Source: Odiellus spinosus (lineage: Eukaryota > Arthropoda > Arachnida > Opiliones > Phalangiidae). Taken from it: a stretch of DNA of 64,000 nt. A program made the translations under genes and the position numbers. The stretch's first letter is position 1. Each line of letters opens with the position of its first letter. The stretch spans positions 20,245,600 to 20,309,599 of the forward strand of contig OY987226.1 of assembly GCA_963920705.1 (NCBI GenBank), read 5' to 3'. Shown here piece after piece: positions 22,254 to 32,193 of this stretch. The notes under the pieces were generated by a model. The model saw only the letters and a program-made list of their open reading frames with translations, did not search any database and was not told where the DNA came from.

Positions 22254-23730
22254 AAAGAACAACCCAAACTGCCCATAGGAATTTGGGTAACGTAATGTTA
22301 AAATTTTTTGTTTCGCCACTGGTAAAATTTTATTGTGATAGTAAACTAGGGTTGTGTCCTCACCTTTCTACCACAAAAATAATCATTTAACCATTATAGT
22401 GTGCGAATACAAATCAATTGAAGTTTAGATCGATAATGTTAAAGATAGGCCACATCGTTGGATTCGACAATGGAGTAGACTGTCTTCCCCCACCTGAAAT
22501 CAGTTGAAATTTTGAATATTAGTAGACACGCGATAGATAACTGCCATGGGATTTTTCTCAGCAACGATTTAAATTACCCAGAATTTTGACATAATTTGAG
22601 GTGCGGAAGCCCAAAATGCCTGTAAAAGTGTTCAACCTGACGAACAACAAAGTTTTGCAGCAAAGCAAATTCAAGGAGCGAGGCACAGACTATACAGCTA
22701 ACTCGTATAGTCTTTGTGTTCTGAAAAAACAAAGAAATAACACCGCAAAAGTATACTGTAGTGGTTTTTATTAAGAAACACGTTATTAGTAATTCGACGA
22801 AAAATAACAATTTTAGTGGCATTATATTTCAAACAATGTGGAAAAAGACCTAATTCGTGTTCGCGTAGGGAGTCAGTTCTCAGCCTCAGCCACGCATCAG
22901 GCTTTGATTCGATACATTCCTAATGGTATCGGGATTGATTCAGTTATTTCATGGTATTGCAACTGTAAAGGAGGGAACTTGACCATCAGAACTTGTGCTC
23001 ACGTTAGAAGACTTATTTGGTGCCTGGGCTATAAACGACACGATGATAGAGGTAGCTGGTATCAATATAAATTGCGTGCAGTCTGCGACGATGCCGGTGA
23101 TTTGGACGATTTACCTAACATTGTTTGAAATATAATGCCACTAAAATTGTTATTTTTCGTCGAATTACTAATAATGTGTTTCTTAATAAAAACCACTACA
23201 GTATACTCTTGCGGTGTTATTTCTTTGTTTTTTCAGAACACAAAGACTATACGAGTTAGCTGTATAGTCTGTGCCTCGCTCCTTGAATTTGCTTTGCTGC
23301 AAAACTTTGTTGTTCGGCAGGTTGAACACTTTTACAGGCATTTTGGGCTTCCGCACCTCAAATTATGTCAAAATTCTGGGTAATTTAAATCGTTGCTGAG
23401 AAAAATCCCATAGCAGTTACAAAACGATATTTTCCCAGAATCTTTATCTATCGTGTGTCTACTAATATTCAAAATTTCAACTGATTTCAGGTGGGGGAAG
23501 ACAGTCTACTCCATTGTCGAATCCAACTATGTGGCCTATCTTTAACATTATCGAGCTAAACTTCAATTGATTTGTATTCGCAGACTATAATGATTAAATG
23601 ATTATTTTTGTGGTAGAAAGGTGAGGACACAACCCTAGTTTACTATCACAATAAAATTTTACCACTGGCGAAACAAAAAATTTTAACATTACGTTACCCA
23701 AATTCCTATGGGCAGTTTGGGTTGTTCTTT
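22254..23730 (+). mobile_element. 1.48-kb hairpin transposon with a SWIM zinc-finger fragment in the loop
   Basis: The arms 22254-22839 and 23118-23730 are reverse complements with few changes and one extra 27 bases in the right arm near 23422-23448. Termini read AAAGAACAACCCAAACTGCC. The 278-base loop is almost entirely coding. The stop codon of that frame lies just inside the right arm, so the arms look like a transposon 3' end copied in inverted form on both sides of the last coding exon. A target duplication could not be fixed. Confidence 0.8.
22838..23128 (+). CDS. SWIM-type zinc-finger protein fragment (transposon-derived)
   Basis: The 96-codon product carries Trp-Tyr-Cys-X-Cys at residues 39-43 and Cys-Ala-His at 53-55, giving CXC-X9-CXH, the SWIM zinc-finger signature. 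It is followed by a WCLGYKRHD stretch typical of the segment after this finger in invertebrate SWIM proteins. SWIM fingers bind nucleic acid or protein and occur in Mutator-like and some other transposases. The start is a GTG chosen only by frame length; the frame is open from 22816 with no ATG, so this is the C-terminal remnant of a longer protein. There is no catalytic domain. It is probably inactive. Confidence 0.6.
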   Translation: MEKDLIRVRVGSQFSASATHQALIRYIPNGIGIDSVISWYCNCKGGNLTIRTCAHVRRLIWCLGYKRHDDRGSWYQYKLRAVCDDAGDLDDLPNIV

Positions 23731-24014
23731 AAAACTCGCTAATTTAAACCCAAATTAAACCTTGAGATATAATGTAATGATTTACTTGGTTCCTTCCAAT
23801 TAAGGTTAAAATATAATTATCAAATTTCTAGAAACCTCATATTTTTGTTTTCGCTTTATCCGTTTGAATAAACGCATAATTTGTTTATTAATTAAGCCTA
23901 GTTATCAATGGATATCTAATTTGTTTATTAATTAAGTCTAGTTATCAATGCATAACTTATTCATTCCGAGCTCTAAATAGATGATAACGAACTTTTATGT
24001 ATGCTTGAATTACA

Positions 24015-24180
24015 AAAATAAGTATTTCTCTCTTTGGATCGAAATGATCGAATTTCAAATGATCGATTGAGTTTAAAAACTAACCTTAGAACCTAACTTT
24101 AATACATTTTTGATCATGCAATTGAGAGAAAAAAAAAACGGTTTCGATCATTTGAAAATCGATCAATTGGAATCATGTTG
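24015..24180. repeat. Short foldback rich in GATCGAAATGATCG words
   Basis: TTTCAAATGATCGATTGAG near 24052 pairs with CGATCATTTGAAAATCGATC near 24155. Boundaries are approximate. Confidence 0.4.
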
Positions 24181-24248
24181 TATTCGGATTTCCAGCCTCA
24201 ACAAGACCAAAAAAAAAGGTTTCTCTTATATATTATATTACATTACCC

Positions 24249-24585
24249 CAGAAGCCGATGAAACTCTCCTTTGAAGTCTATTACTTCCTGATCTTGTCTA
24301 CCCCTCTCTGTATGGGTTAGTTTCAAAAAGCGCGATTCGTACGCCTCCTAACGGTAGATATTTTCGGAGCGGGAGTTCGTCGAGCGAATATCTCTAGCAG
24401 CCTTGGAGTTCGTCTAAAAAACGTCGTCGTTTGTGGAGAGAGAGAATTTCCAATTTTCCATGGACAGGGGGTATGAAGTAGGACCCCTCCGATCTCGTAA
24501 AATTGGGAATTTTACCCATACAGAGAGGAGCGCTATATGCAACATTAGAGTAGTAGACTTCAAAGGAGGGTTTCATCGGCTTCTG
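24249..24585. mobile_element. Family E MITE, copy 2 (337 bp)
   Basis: CAGAAGCCGATGAAAC...CATCGGCTTCTG, flanked by a perfect 7-bp duplication ATTACCC (24242-24248 and 24586-24592). The internal pattern is the same as 6799-7139. Confidence 0.9.
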
Positions 24586-24592
24586 ATTACCC

Positions 24593-25231
24593 TAATGATA
24601 AGGCTTTGTGTATAGTTGAACGTTCGTGAAATGCCTCTGAGTTGCGCGATACGTTAAAAAATAGTCAGATTCTATCACAATCCTTTGGGCTAATCGCCAG
24701 AGGGCACCACTTTCAAGGTCGGAAGAGTTGTTGTCAATTCTGAATTGTTTCGGATTTGTCGCACATTTCAGAGACTTCTTTTTTTCTAATCAAATAATTG
24801 CAATCTTAAGTTATAATTAAAGCCCAAATGCTTGAGAATTCTTTTTTATATTTATCTCGCACCTCGGATTAAGTTAATTGCGAAAGGTCGGAGAGTGGGA
24901 ACCGTTCAGAGCCGGGGATAGAAACATATCTTTACATAGCTAGTGCAAATACCCTTTTCTGTTTGCCCACATTATTTATTAAGTCATAAGGTCTTTAACG
25001 TTCAGCTCAAAGAGGCACCACTCTTAAATAAGAAGCATATAGTTAATGCACAACAGCATTTCACGGTTTTTAAGTCTCGATTAAAAACCACTTGTCCATC
25101 TTCATTCTCCCTTTAATGAGTGATGGACTATTAGTCTAAATCGAACTATTTCTGGCAACAAACATTGTCAGTGACTAAGTGGGGCAATTGAACGCCATCA
25201 TTTCAATCCAAACGGTTATTTGAAATAAGTC
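24593..25231. other. Unassigned stretch before the BEL element
   Basis: CTTCATTCTCCCTTTAA at about 25100 resembles a TTAA-element terminus without a partner. No gene. Confidence 0.4.
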
Positions 25232-25236
25232 TCTAG

Positions 25237-25951
25237 TGTTAAAACTCCCAAATGTAAAATAATAATTTATGTAAATAACTTTAAACTGTTAATAACTTTA
25301 AAATTTGTACTTGTAATTTTAGTGTATTTTTATAAATTTAAAAGCATTTCACTGGCCCTTTAAAGCAGGGACAAGAGAGCGGGCTTAACCCCAAAAAATG
25401 TAGAAGAAACGAGCGAAAAAGAAAAATGGTATTGTATCGGAACACCTGAAGTAAATTCTAAGAAGTAGTAACGCGCGCGCAAAATTCCCTAAATACAAGT
25501 TCTTTACCGGTTCCACCGAGCTACTTGGCCATAGCGTTCGGGGGGGGGGGCGGTTAAAATTCCGTGCAAAAGGGGGGGAAAATAAAACGGGCATTGTAAG
25601 GCCCAAAGCGGAGTACGAATATATACGAAAAATAAGCGCAACGTGCAAGTGCAGGTCGGTCAGCGCTAGGACCACCTTTTATAATTTAGAAACCTTTTAA
25701 GCGCGAAATAACTTGGAAATATTATGAGCAACCCAAGTAAATGTTGATTATGAATAACAATTTTAAATGAATTAAACAATAATATGCGCAAAAATAAATA
25801 AATAGTCTTGTCTTTTATTTAATAAACGAACGTCGCGTCAACCCAACGAACCAGACTAATATTTAAGCGCAAAACTTTAGTGTTTCAGTCCGCTGAAGTT
25901 TTTAAAACAATTAATAGCTCTCCCATATGCTAACTTAAGAAAACGGTAACA
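25237..25951 (+). repeat. BEL 5' LTR, 715 bp
   Basis: It starts TGTTAAAACTCCC and ends AACGGTAACA, with TG...CA termini. AATAAA at 25821-25826 is a candidate polyadenylation signal. An 11-G run lies near 25540-25550. The minus-strand frame 25385-25675 is incidental. Confidence 0.97.
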
Positions 25952-25957
25952 ATTTTT

Positions 25958-25975
25958 TGGTGCCGAAACCCGGGA
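25958..25975 (+). promoter_or_regulatory. Primer-binding site complementary to tRNA-Phe
   Basis: TGGTGCCGAAACCCGGGA lies 6 bases after the LTR. Its reverse complement ends in TTTCGGCACCA. The implied acceptor stem begins GCCGAAA, the 5' end of animal tRNA-Phe(GAA). The match is to the 3' 18 bases of that tRNA as I recall them. Confidence 0.8.
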
Positions 25976-26012
25976 CGCGAACATTCGGAATTAATTTAAA
26001 TGCGGACTTAAA

Positions 26013-28088
26013 ATGGACGAATTAAAGAAAGCCAGTAAGCAGCAAACGGCTTTGCGCGGAGCAGTAACCAGATACTGCAATCTAATCAAAGGAGAATTAG
26101 AATCAGCTGTCGTATGCCAGGATACCTTAGAAGATCATCTAGCGCAACTCGACTCCAAGGAAATAAAGATCAACGAAATCAACCAAAAGGTACTGGACTT
26201 AATTACGACGGACGACGAGTTCGACAAAGAGCTAGTGGACATCGAAACGTGGAGCGAGAAACTTATCCTAGGAAGATCCAGAGCGCGGCGATGGATCCAA
26301 AAACAACAAATTCCACCGAGCGCGCCACCGTCCAGTGCCGGCAGCGTAGCCAGCGTATCAACGCCGGGGAGCTCCGCGGGACTTGGACCGGTTCAACCAA
26401 CTCCTCCATCAACGTCCACGAGCGGACCACCGATTGTGAACCAAGGAGGATCGCAAAAAACATCGACAACCGGTACGAAGTCGATGCGTCTAGCGAAGCT
26501 AGAAATCAAACCCTTCGATGGAAATATCGCCAAATGGCCGGACTTCTGGAGCGTTTTCGAAAACGCCATTCATCTCAAGGACGAATACAGCAATATAGAT
26601 AAGTTGACTTATTTAAAATCGTATTTAAAAGGGCAAGTGGAAAGCGCGATTGAAGGCTTATCATTAACGGAAGATAATTATGACCTAGCTGTGGCAATTT
26701 TATTAAAACGATTTGGTCGCAATGATCTGTTGGTTAGCGCTAGGTTAAATAACTTTTTGAAAATGACCCCTGTAGAAAAAGCCTCCGATTTAGTAGGATT
26801 ACGTAAATTACACGACTCGTGTCAAATTGAAGTTAGGAGCCTCGAATCGTTAGGACATTTAAGCAGCAACTATGGGGAACTTTTAGCTCATATTGTAGGG
26901 GGTATTTTACCATTAGAATTATTACAGTTATTTAGTAGAGGTAAAGATGAAAGTGATTTATGGAAGATAGGTGATATGTTGGAATTCTTACGAATAGAAA
27001 TCGAGTGCCGCGAAAGAGCCGCAGCTATTCATAGGAGTTCCAGTAACCAACAAAAACAAGTTTCTAGTGGCAATCACCATAATAGTGCTAATTTCGATAA
27101 AAACTACAGACATAAGCCCATTCATAGTAAAAGTCAGCACCCTTCGGGAGCGGCGTTAAATATAGCGGTAAATAATTCTAATTCAAACTCGTGTTTGTTT
27201 TGTCAAAAATCAAGCCACCACTATTATCAATGCAATGACGTAACAACAACTGAAAAAAGGGGTATTGTCATAGAGAAAAAATTGTGCTTTCTTTGTCTAA
27301 GGTCAGGGCACCAAGCTTTACATTGTAGGGGCAAAATCCAACAATGTCGAAAATGTAATCGCAAACATCACCAAATGTTGTGTGAATCAAATAGTGACAG
27401 GCCTAAAATTAACGCTAGAGCAGATGAGCCAAATAATAGTAACACGGAACAAGCTACTATGACAACTATTTCCCAAGAAACCAGTTCGAATGTTATCCTC
27501 TTGCAAACAGCGCAGGCAGAAATAAGCAATAGAAATGGTACAGGATCTAGAGTTAGAGTTTTGTTAGATGGCGGAAGCCATAGGTGCTTCATTAATGAGA
27601 AATTATCTCGTCAGCTAAACTTAGAAGTAATTGGTTCGGAAAGTTTAAACGTTTTTCCCTTTGGTAGCGCCCCAATTCGAGCTGTAAGAAGAAAGGTTAA
27701 GGTAACGTTGTGCAATACCAAGAATGGCGCCAAAATTGAAATACACGCTTTAGAGACCCCAGAAATTTGCGGTGCCGTTTTTTCAGTTCCAGGAAAGGGG
27801 GTAAGAGAGGAAATGAAATCTAGAAATTTAGAGTTATCAGAAGAGTGCGTGAAAGGCGGACTAGAGGACGCCACTAAGGTAGACGTGTTAATAGGGGCAG
27901 ATTATTTTTGGAAGGTCGCTACAGGGAGGACGGAGAGGTTAGGAGGGGCCCTTGTTGCTATGGACACCGTTCTAGGGTGGACCGTGCAAGGTAGAACGGG
28001 GGAACCGGAAATTAGCGAAGAAACAAGTGTCAAAACGGTAGCAGTCATGTTTACGAACGTTAAATCAGAAGAGGATTTGGTTTCTTGA
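26013..28088 (+). CDS. gag: BEL Gag-protease
   Basis: 691 residues from the first ATG after the primer site. A DUF1759-like capsid region lies at about residues 165-310 (around KPFDGN...KWPDFW). Three zinc knuckles follow near residues 394, 425 and 445; the first two are CX2CX4HX4C and the third CX2CX4HX3C. A retropepsin-like DUF1758 domain follows with Leu-Leu-Asp-Gly-Gly at 517-521; the usual motif is Asp-Ser/Thr-Gly, so the second position is unusual. Gag packages RNA and the protease cuts the polyprotein. The frame ends TGA but continues open and homologous after it. CAATTA follows the stop. Confidence 0.9.
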   Translation: MDELKKASKQQTALRGAVTRYCNLIKGELESAVVCQDTLEDHLAQLDSKEIKINEINQKVLDLITTDDEFDKELVDIETWSEKLILGRSRARRWIQKQQIPPSAPPSSAGSVASVSTPGSSAGLGPVQPTPPSTSTSGPPIVNQGGSQKTSTTGTKSMRLAKLEIKPFDGNIAKWPDFWSVFENAIHLKDEYSNIDKLTYLKSYLKGQVESAIEGLSLTEDNYDLAVAILLKRFGRNDLLVSARLNNFLKMTPVEKASDLVGLRKLHDSCQIEVRSLESLGHLSSNYGELLAHIVGGILPLELLQLFSRGKDESDLWKIGDMLEFLRIEIECRERAAAIHRSSSNQQKQVSSGNHHNSANFDKNYRHKPIHSKSQHPSGAALNIAVNNSNSNSCLFCQKSSHHYYQCNDVTTTEKRGIVIEKKLCFLCLRSGHQALHCRGKIQQCRKCNRKHHQMLCESNSDRPKINARADEPNNSNTEQATMTTISQETSSNVILLQTAQAEISNRNGTGSRVRVLLDGGSHRCFINEKLSRQLNLEVIGSESLNVFPFGSAPIRAVRRKVKVTLCNTKNGAKIEIHALETPEICGAVFSVPGKGVREEMKSRNLELSEECVKGGLEDATKVDVLIGADYFWKVATGRTERLGGALVAMDTVLGWTVQGRTGEPEISEETSVKTVAVMFTNVKSEEDLVS

Positions 28089-29651
28089 CAATTAAGAGCT
28101 TTTTGGGAATTAGAATATCTGGGGATCAATGACCACGCGCAAACAAAATTAATGGATAGGGAATATGTGCTTAACATCTTTGAGGAAAATATTAAATTTA
28201 AAAACGGCAGGTACGAAGTAGGCTTACCATGGAAATCAAATAAACAGGAACTAAAAGATAACTTCGAAGTAGCTAAGAGAAGAACCTTGAGCTTATTGGG
28301 AAAACTTAAATCAAATCCTAATAAATTCAAGGCCTACAACGAAGTTATCCAAGATCAGATTAAAAATGGGATTGTAGAGCGAGTACGGGAAGACGAAAAT
28401 ACAGAGGCAGCTAACCCAATTTATTACATACCCCATAGAGGAGTTGAAAAGGCAGACCGTCAAACCACTAAATTGAGAATCGTTTACGATGCGTCTTCGC
28501 ATTCAAAAAACTCTCCCGCGCTAAATGATTGTCTGGAAACTGGTCCAAATTTAATGCCCAAGTTATTTAAAATATTAGTAAGATTTCGCAGAGGCAGAAT
28601 AGCTTTTACAGGGGATATAAAACAAGCTTTCCTACAAATAAACATAAAAGAGCAAGATCGAAACGCGTTGCGATTTCTTTGGGTAGATAGTTTGGAGGGA
28701 GGAAGCGAAAACTTAATTAGTTATAGAATTACTAGAGTTCCATTTGGTTGTACCGCAAGTCCCTTCCTTTTAACCGCGACAATTAACCACCACTTAGAAA
28801 ATTTTAGGGAATCTCACCCAGTAGCCTATAGAGTTTTGAGCGAAGCTTTGTACGTAGATGACAACATTGAAAATGTAAATAGTGTTGAAGAAGCCGATGA
28901 AGCCATAAGTCAATCTACGGAAGTTTTAGATAGAGCAGGCATGCAACTTAGAAAGTGGCGGAGTAATTCCAAAGAAATCAGAGAGAAATGGGTCGATAAA
29001 GTTAAGAACGAACAAGGTGAACTTTATACACCGACCCCCACCCCCCTGAAGGTTTTAGGCTTAATATGGGATGAACTAGAAGATGTTTTAACTTATGACG
29101 CTTCAGAGATATTAGAATTCCTAGTTAACAAAGAAAACACAAAACGTTGGGTATTGAAAGCCGTCGCCAGGATTTTCGACCCCCTGGGTATGCTTTCCCC
29201 ATTCACTATTAGAGCTAAGATTATGATGCAGGAAACGTGGCAAAAGGGCATATCATGGGATGAAAATTTAGAGACAGATCTGTCAATCAAATTTAATAAT
29301 TGGTGTATGGAGCTCCCAGCTTTAGATGAAATTAAAATACCCCGGTATTATTTTAAAAATGAGCCCAGAGAATTAGAACCCAAAGTTGAATTCCATTGTT
29401 TTACTGACGCTAGCGAGCGTGCATACGCAGCTGTTGTTTATATCAGAAGTGAATATCAAAATGGGCAAGTAAACACAGCTTTGGTAGCGTCAAAAACTAG
29501 AGTCGCGCCAGTAAACAAATTAACCATACCTAAATTAGAGTTAATGGGGGCTATATTGGGATCTAGATTAATTACGTCAATAATAGAAGCGCTAGGATAT
29601 TTCAGAAGTAACATAAACATGTGGACCGATTCCACGATTGTGCTCCATTAG
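28089..29651 (+). CDS. pol: BEL reverse transcriptase-RNase H, in frame after TGA
   Basis: This is the same frame as Gag-protease. Residues directly after the stop (QLRAFWELE) match the usual linker to BEL reverse transcriptase, so there is no new start signal; the first ATG is 28152. Counting from that ATG, the RT holds the Asp of GDIKQAF at 155 and Tyr-Val-Asp-Asp at 234-237. RNase H follows, with FTDAS Asp at 419 and TDST near 493. It ends at TAG where a Trp is expected. It makes and processes cDNA in the particle. Confidence 0.88.
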   Translation, partial: QLRAFWELEYLGINDHAQTKLMDREYVLNIFEENIKFKNGRYEVGLPWKSNKQELKDNFEVAKRRTLSLLGKLKSNPNKFKAYNEVIQDQIKNGIVERVREDENTEAANPIYYIPHRGVEKADRQTTKLRIVYDASSHSKNSPALNDCLETGPNLMPKLFKILVRFRRGRIAFTGDIKQAFLQINIKEQDRNALRFLWVDSLEGGSENLISYRITRVPFGCTASPFLLTATINHHLENFRESHPVAYRVLSEALYVDDNIENVNSVEEADEAISQSTEVLDRAGMQLRKWRSNSKEIREKWVDKVKNEQGELYTPTPTPLKVLGLIWDELEDVLTYDASEILEFLVNKENTKRWVLKAVARIFDPLGMLSPFTIRAKIMMQETWQKGISWDENLETDLSIKFNNWCMELPALDEIKIPRYYFKNEPRELEPKVEFHCFTDASERAYAAVVYIRSEYQNGQVNTALVASKTRVAPVNKLTIPKLELMGAILGSRLITSIIEALGYFRSNINMWTDSTIVLH

Positions 29652-31445
29652 GTTCGCGGTTCCGCCTCCCATTGGAAGCCATTTGTGTCAAATAGAGTAA
29701 GGGAAGTTCAAAATTTAACTGACCCCTCGTGTTGGAAGCACGTGGAGGGAAAAGAAAACCCCGCGGACTTGCCAACACGTGGTAAGACTATGAAAGAGTT
29801 AGCAGAAAGCTCTCTTTGGTGGAGTGGACCAACTTGGCTTCTGAACAATAACGAGGCGGAGTTTGACATAGACCCACTAGAAATTGAAAACCCTGATATT
29901 AAAAGGGAATTGCGCAATAACATTGATACTAGCTTGGTGGCAGGTATATCAAGGGAGGTTAGTGATCCCATTCTCAATATTAAAAGGTACAGCAGTACCG
30001 TACCCCTTTATAGAATAACTGCTTGGTGCTTTAGATTTCTGAAAAATTTAAAGAAAAACAAATTTAAAGGGGCACTGACAGCTGAAGAGATAACAACAGC
30101 AGAAAAATATTGGGTGCGCATAGCTCAATTAGAAAGTTACCCCGAAGAGGTAGGCTTGTTAAAACAGAACGATAGTATCCCAAAATCATCTAAAATTGCT
30201 ACGTTAAGTCCCTTTATAGACAAAGATGGACTTATGTGCGTTGGTGGTAGAATAGAAGCCGCTAAACTTTCTTGTAGTTATCGAGAATGTCACCCGTGGA
30301 TATTGTCACCGAAACATAGGCTTACGGAATTAATTATTGACACGTGTCATATTAGATTGAAACATTCAGGCGTAGACGAAACTTTAGTTGAGGTTAGGGA
30401 GCAATTTTGGGTGCCAACTATCAGACCATTAGTTAAGAGCGAAGTCAAAAATTGCCCCAGATGTAAAAGGTTTAAAGCCAAGGCGTCTGTAGCGATAACG
30501 GCGCCACTTCCGGAAGCCAGAATAAACCCTTCGCCGCCTTTTTCGGTATGCGGAATTGATTTTGCCGGTCCGCTATACACCAGAGACGGGAAGAAATGTT
30601 ATATAGCGTTGTATACGTGCGCGGTAACAAGGGCGATTCATTTGGAGGTTGTATCGGACCTTTCTACGGACAAATTTCTTTTGTCTTTCCGCCGGTTTAT
30701 CGCGCGCCGCGGAATTGTTAAAATAATATACAGTGATAACGCGATGACCTTTAAAAGAGCAGACGCTGATTTGGCCATCCTAATGAACCATTTAAGACAT
30801 CCCGAAGTAGCGGACTACTTCGGGGGTTTAAGAATATCGTGGCGTTATATCGCGGATCGCGCGGCTTGGTGGGGTGGGTTCTGGGAGCGCATGGTGCGTT
30901 CAGTCAAAACACCACTAAAGAAGACCCTAGGCCATGCCCACCTTACTTACGAAGAGCTAGAAACCCTTCTTATCGAAATAGAAGCTACGGTCAACTCGAG
31001 ACCGATAAGCTTTATTTATCAAGACGCGGATGAACCAACTCCGCTCACACCGGCCCATTTCTTAATCGGGAAACGACTGACCGCGCTGCCGTCGCGAACC
31101 TTTTCGAACACAGAAATTGTGTCATCGTCACGCGAAGTGCTTCAAAAACGCGTAAAATATAGACAAACCCTACTTGATAAGTTTTGGTTACGTTGGAAGA
31201 AAAACTACCTATTAGAATTAAGATCGGCGCATCATAGACCTAATTGCGAACCTACCAAAGAACTAAAGGTCGATGATGTTGTCCTAATCGAGGAGAACAA
31301 AACCCCACGATTATTGTGGAAAACCGCGATCGTAATAGAAACAATGAAGGGTAGAGACAATGTCATACGATCATGCTTAGTTCGGTTACCAAACGGTACC
31401 CGCCTAAGAAGACCGGTACAAATGCTCTATCATTTAGAAATTTAA
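29652..31445 (+). CDS. pol: BEL integrase and C-terminal domain, in frame after TAG
   Basis: The frame continues without shift after the TAG at 29649-29651. Counting from 29685 (GTG), it has an HHCC zinc finger (His 222 and 227, Cys 257 and 260), the catalytic triad Asp 292, Asp 351, Glu 401, and a DUF5641-like tail with repeated Trp and basic residues to the end. Integrase joins the cDNA to host DNA. If the stop is not suppressed, no integrase is made and the copy would depend on others. Confidence 0.88.
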   Translation, partial: VRGSASHWKPFVSNRVREVQNLTDPSCWKHVEGKENPADLPTRGKTMKELAESSLWWSGPTWLLNNNEAEFDIDPLEIENPDIKRELRNNIDTSLVAGISREVSDPILNIKRYSSTVPLYRITAWCFRFLKNLKKNKFKGALTAEEITTAEKYWVRIAQLESYPEEVGLLKQNDSIPKSSKIATLSPFIDKDGLMCVGGRIEAAKLSCSYRECHPWILSPKHRLTELIIDTCHIRLKHSGVDETLVEVREQFWVPTIRPLVKSEVKNCPRCKRFKAKASVAITAPLPEARINPSPPFSVCGIDFAGPLYTRDGKKCYIALYTCAVTRAIHLEVVSDLSTDKFLLSFRRFIARRGIVKIIYSDNAMTFKRADADLAILMNHLRHPEVADYFGGLRISWRYIADRAAWWGGFWERMVRSVKTPLKKTLGHAHLTYEELETLLIEIEATVNSRPISFIYQDADEPTPLTPAHFLIGKRLTALPSRTFSNTEIVSSSREVLQKRVKYRQTLLDKFWLRWKKNYLLELRSAHHRPNCEPTKELKVDDVVLIEENKTPRLLWKTAIVIETMKGRDNVIRSCLVRLPNGTRLRRPVQMLYHLEI

Positions 31446-31460
31446 GTGTTGAACATAGTT

Positions 31461-31474
31461 CAAGGCGGGGAGAT
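31461..31474 (+). promoter_or_regulatory. Polypurine tract of the BEL element
   Basis: CAAGGCGGGGAGAT directly precedes the 3' LTR, at the expected site for plus-strand priming. Confidence 0.7.
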
Positions 31475-32193
31475 TGTTAAAACTCCCAAATGTAAAATAA
31501 TAATTTATGTAAATAACTTTAAACTGTTAATAACTTTAAAATTTGTACTTGTAATTTTAGTGTATTTTTATAAATTTAAAAGCATTTCACTGGCCCTTTA
31601 AAGCAGGGACAAGGGAGCGGGCTTAACCCCAAAAAATGTAGAGGAAACGAGCGAAAAAGAAAAATGGTATTGTATCGGAACACCTGAAGTAAATTCTAAG
31701 AAGTAGTAACGCGCGCGCAAAATTCCCTAAATACAAGTTCTTTACCGGTTCCACCGAGCTACTTGGCCATAGCGTTCGGGGGGGGGGGGGGCGGTTAAAA
31801 TTCCGTGCAAAAGGGGGGGGAAAATAAAACGGGCATTGTAAGGCCCAAAGCGGAGTACGAATATATACGAAAAATAAGCGCAACGTGCAAGTGCAGGTCG
31901 GTCAGCGCTAGGACCACCTTTTATAATTTAGAAACCTTTTAAGCGCGAAATAACTTGGAAATATTATGAGCAACCCAAGTAAATGTTGATTATGAATAAC
32001 AATTTTAAATGAATTAAACAATAATATGCGCAAAAATAAATAAATAGTCTTGTCTTTTATTTAATAAACGAACGTCGCGTCAACCCAACGAACCAGACTA
32101 ATATTTAAGCGCAAAACTTTAGTGTTTCAGTCCGCTGAAGTTTTTAAAACAATTAATAGCTCTCCCATATGCTAACTTAAGAAAACGGTAACA
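31475..32193 (+). repeat. BEL 3' LTR, 719 bp
   Basis: Nearly identical to the 5' LTR. The differences seen are two A-to-G changes (near 31613 and 31643), 14 versus 11 G in one run, and 8 versus 7 G in another. Confidence 0.97.

Larger units (their letters stand above)
22072..23975 (-). mobile_element. Family A hAT-like MITE, copy 4, split by the SWIM hairpin element
   Basis: One end is TAAAGCTCAGAATTCG (22072) and the other CATTCCGAGCTCTA (to 23975). The order of blocks is normal, but 1.48 kb of foreign DNA lies between CGCCGATAAGG and AAAACTCG. A 40-base piece near 23900 (AATTTGTTTATTAATTAAG) is duplicated in tandem. The 8-bp flanks (AATGTAAT and AATAGATG) are weakly similar. Confidence 0.7.
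25237..32193 (+). mobile_element. BEL/Pao LTR retrotransposon, 6957 bp
   Basis: A complete element: LTR, tRNA-Phe primer-binding site, Gag-protease, RT-RNase H, integrase, purine-rich tract, LTR. It is flanked by TCTAG at 25232-25236 and 32194-32198, a 5-bp target duplication. The LTRs differ by two A/G substitutions and two G-run lengths, so the insertion is recent. The family call rests on the DUF1759-type Gag, DUF1758-like protease, YVDD reverse transcriptase, integrase and C-terminal DUF5641-like domain in BEL order. There is no envelope-like frame. Two in-frame stops break the polyprotein. Confidence 0.97.

Noticed and set aside
22574..23383. Duplicated 82-codon frames on both sides of the SWIM fragment
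   Set aside because: They lie in the inverted arms and are downstream of the SWIM stop codon; no domain is visible.
26114..26602. 162-codon frame overlapping gag
   Set aside because: It is out of frame with the strongly supported Gag protein and has no domain of its own.
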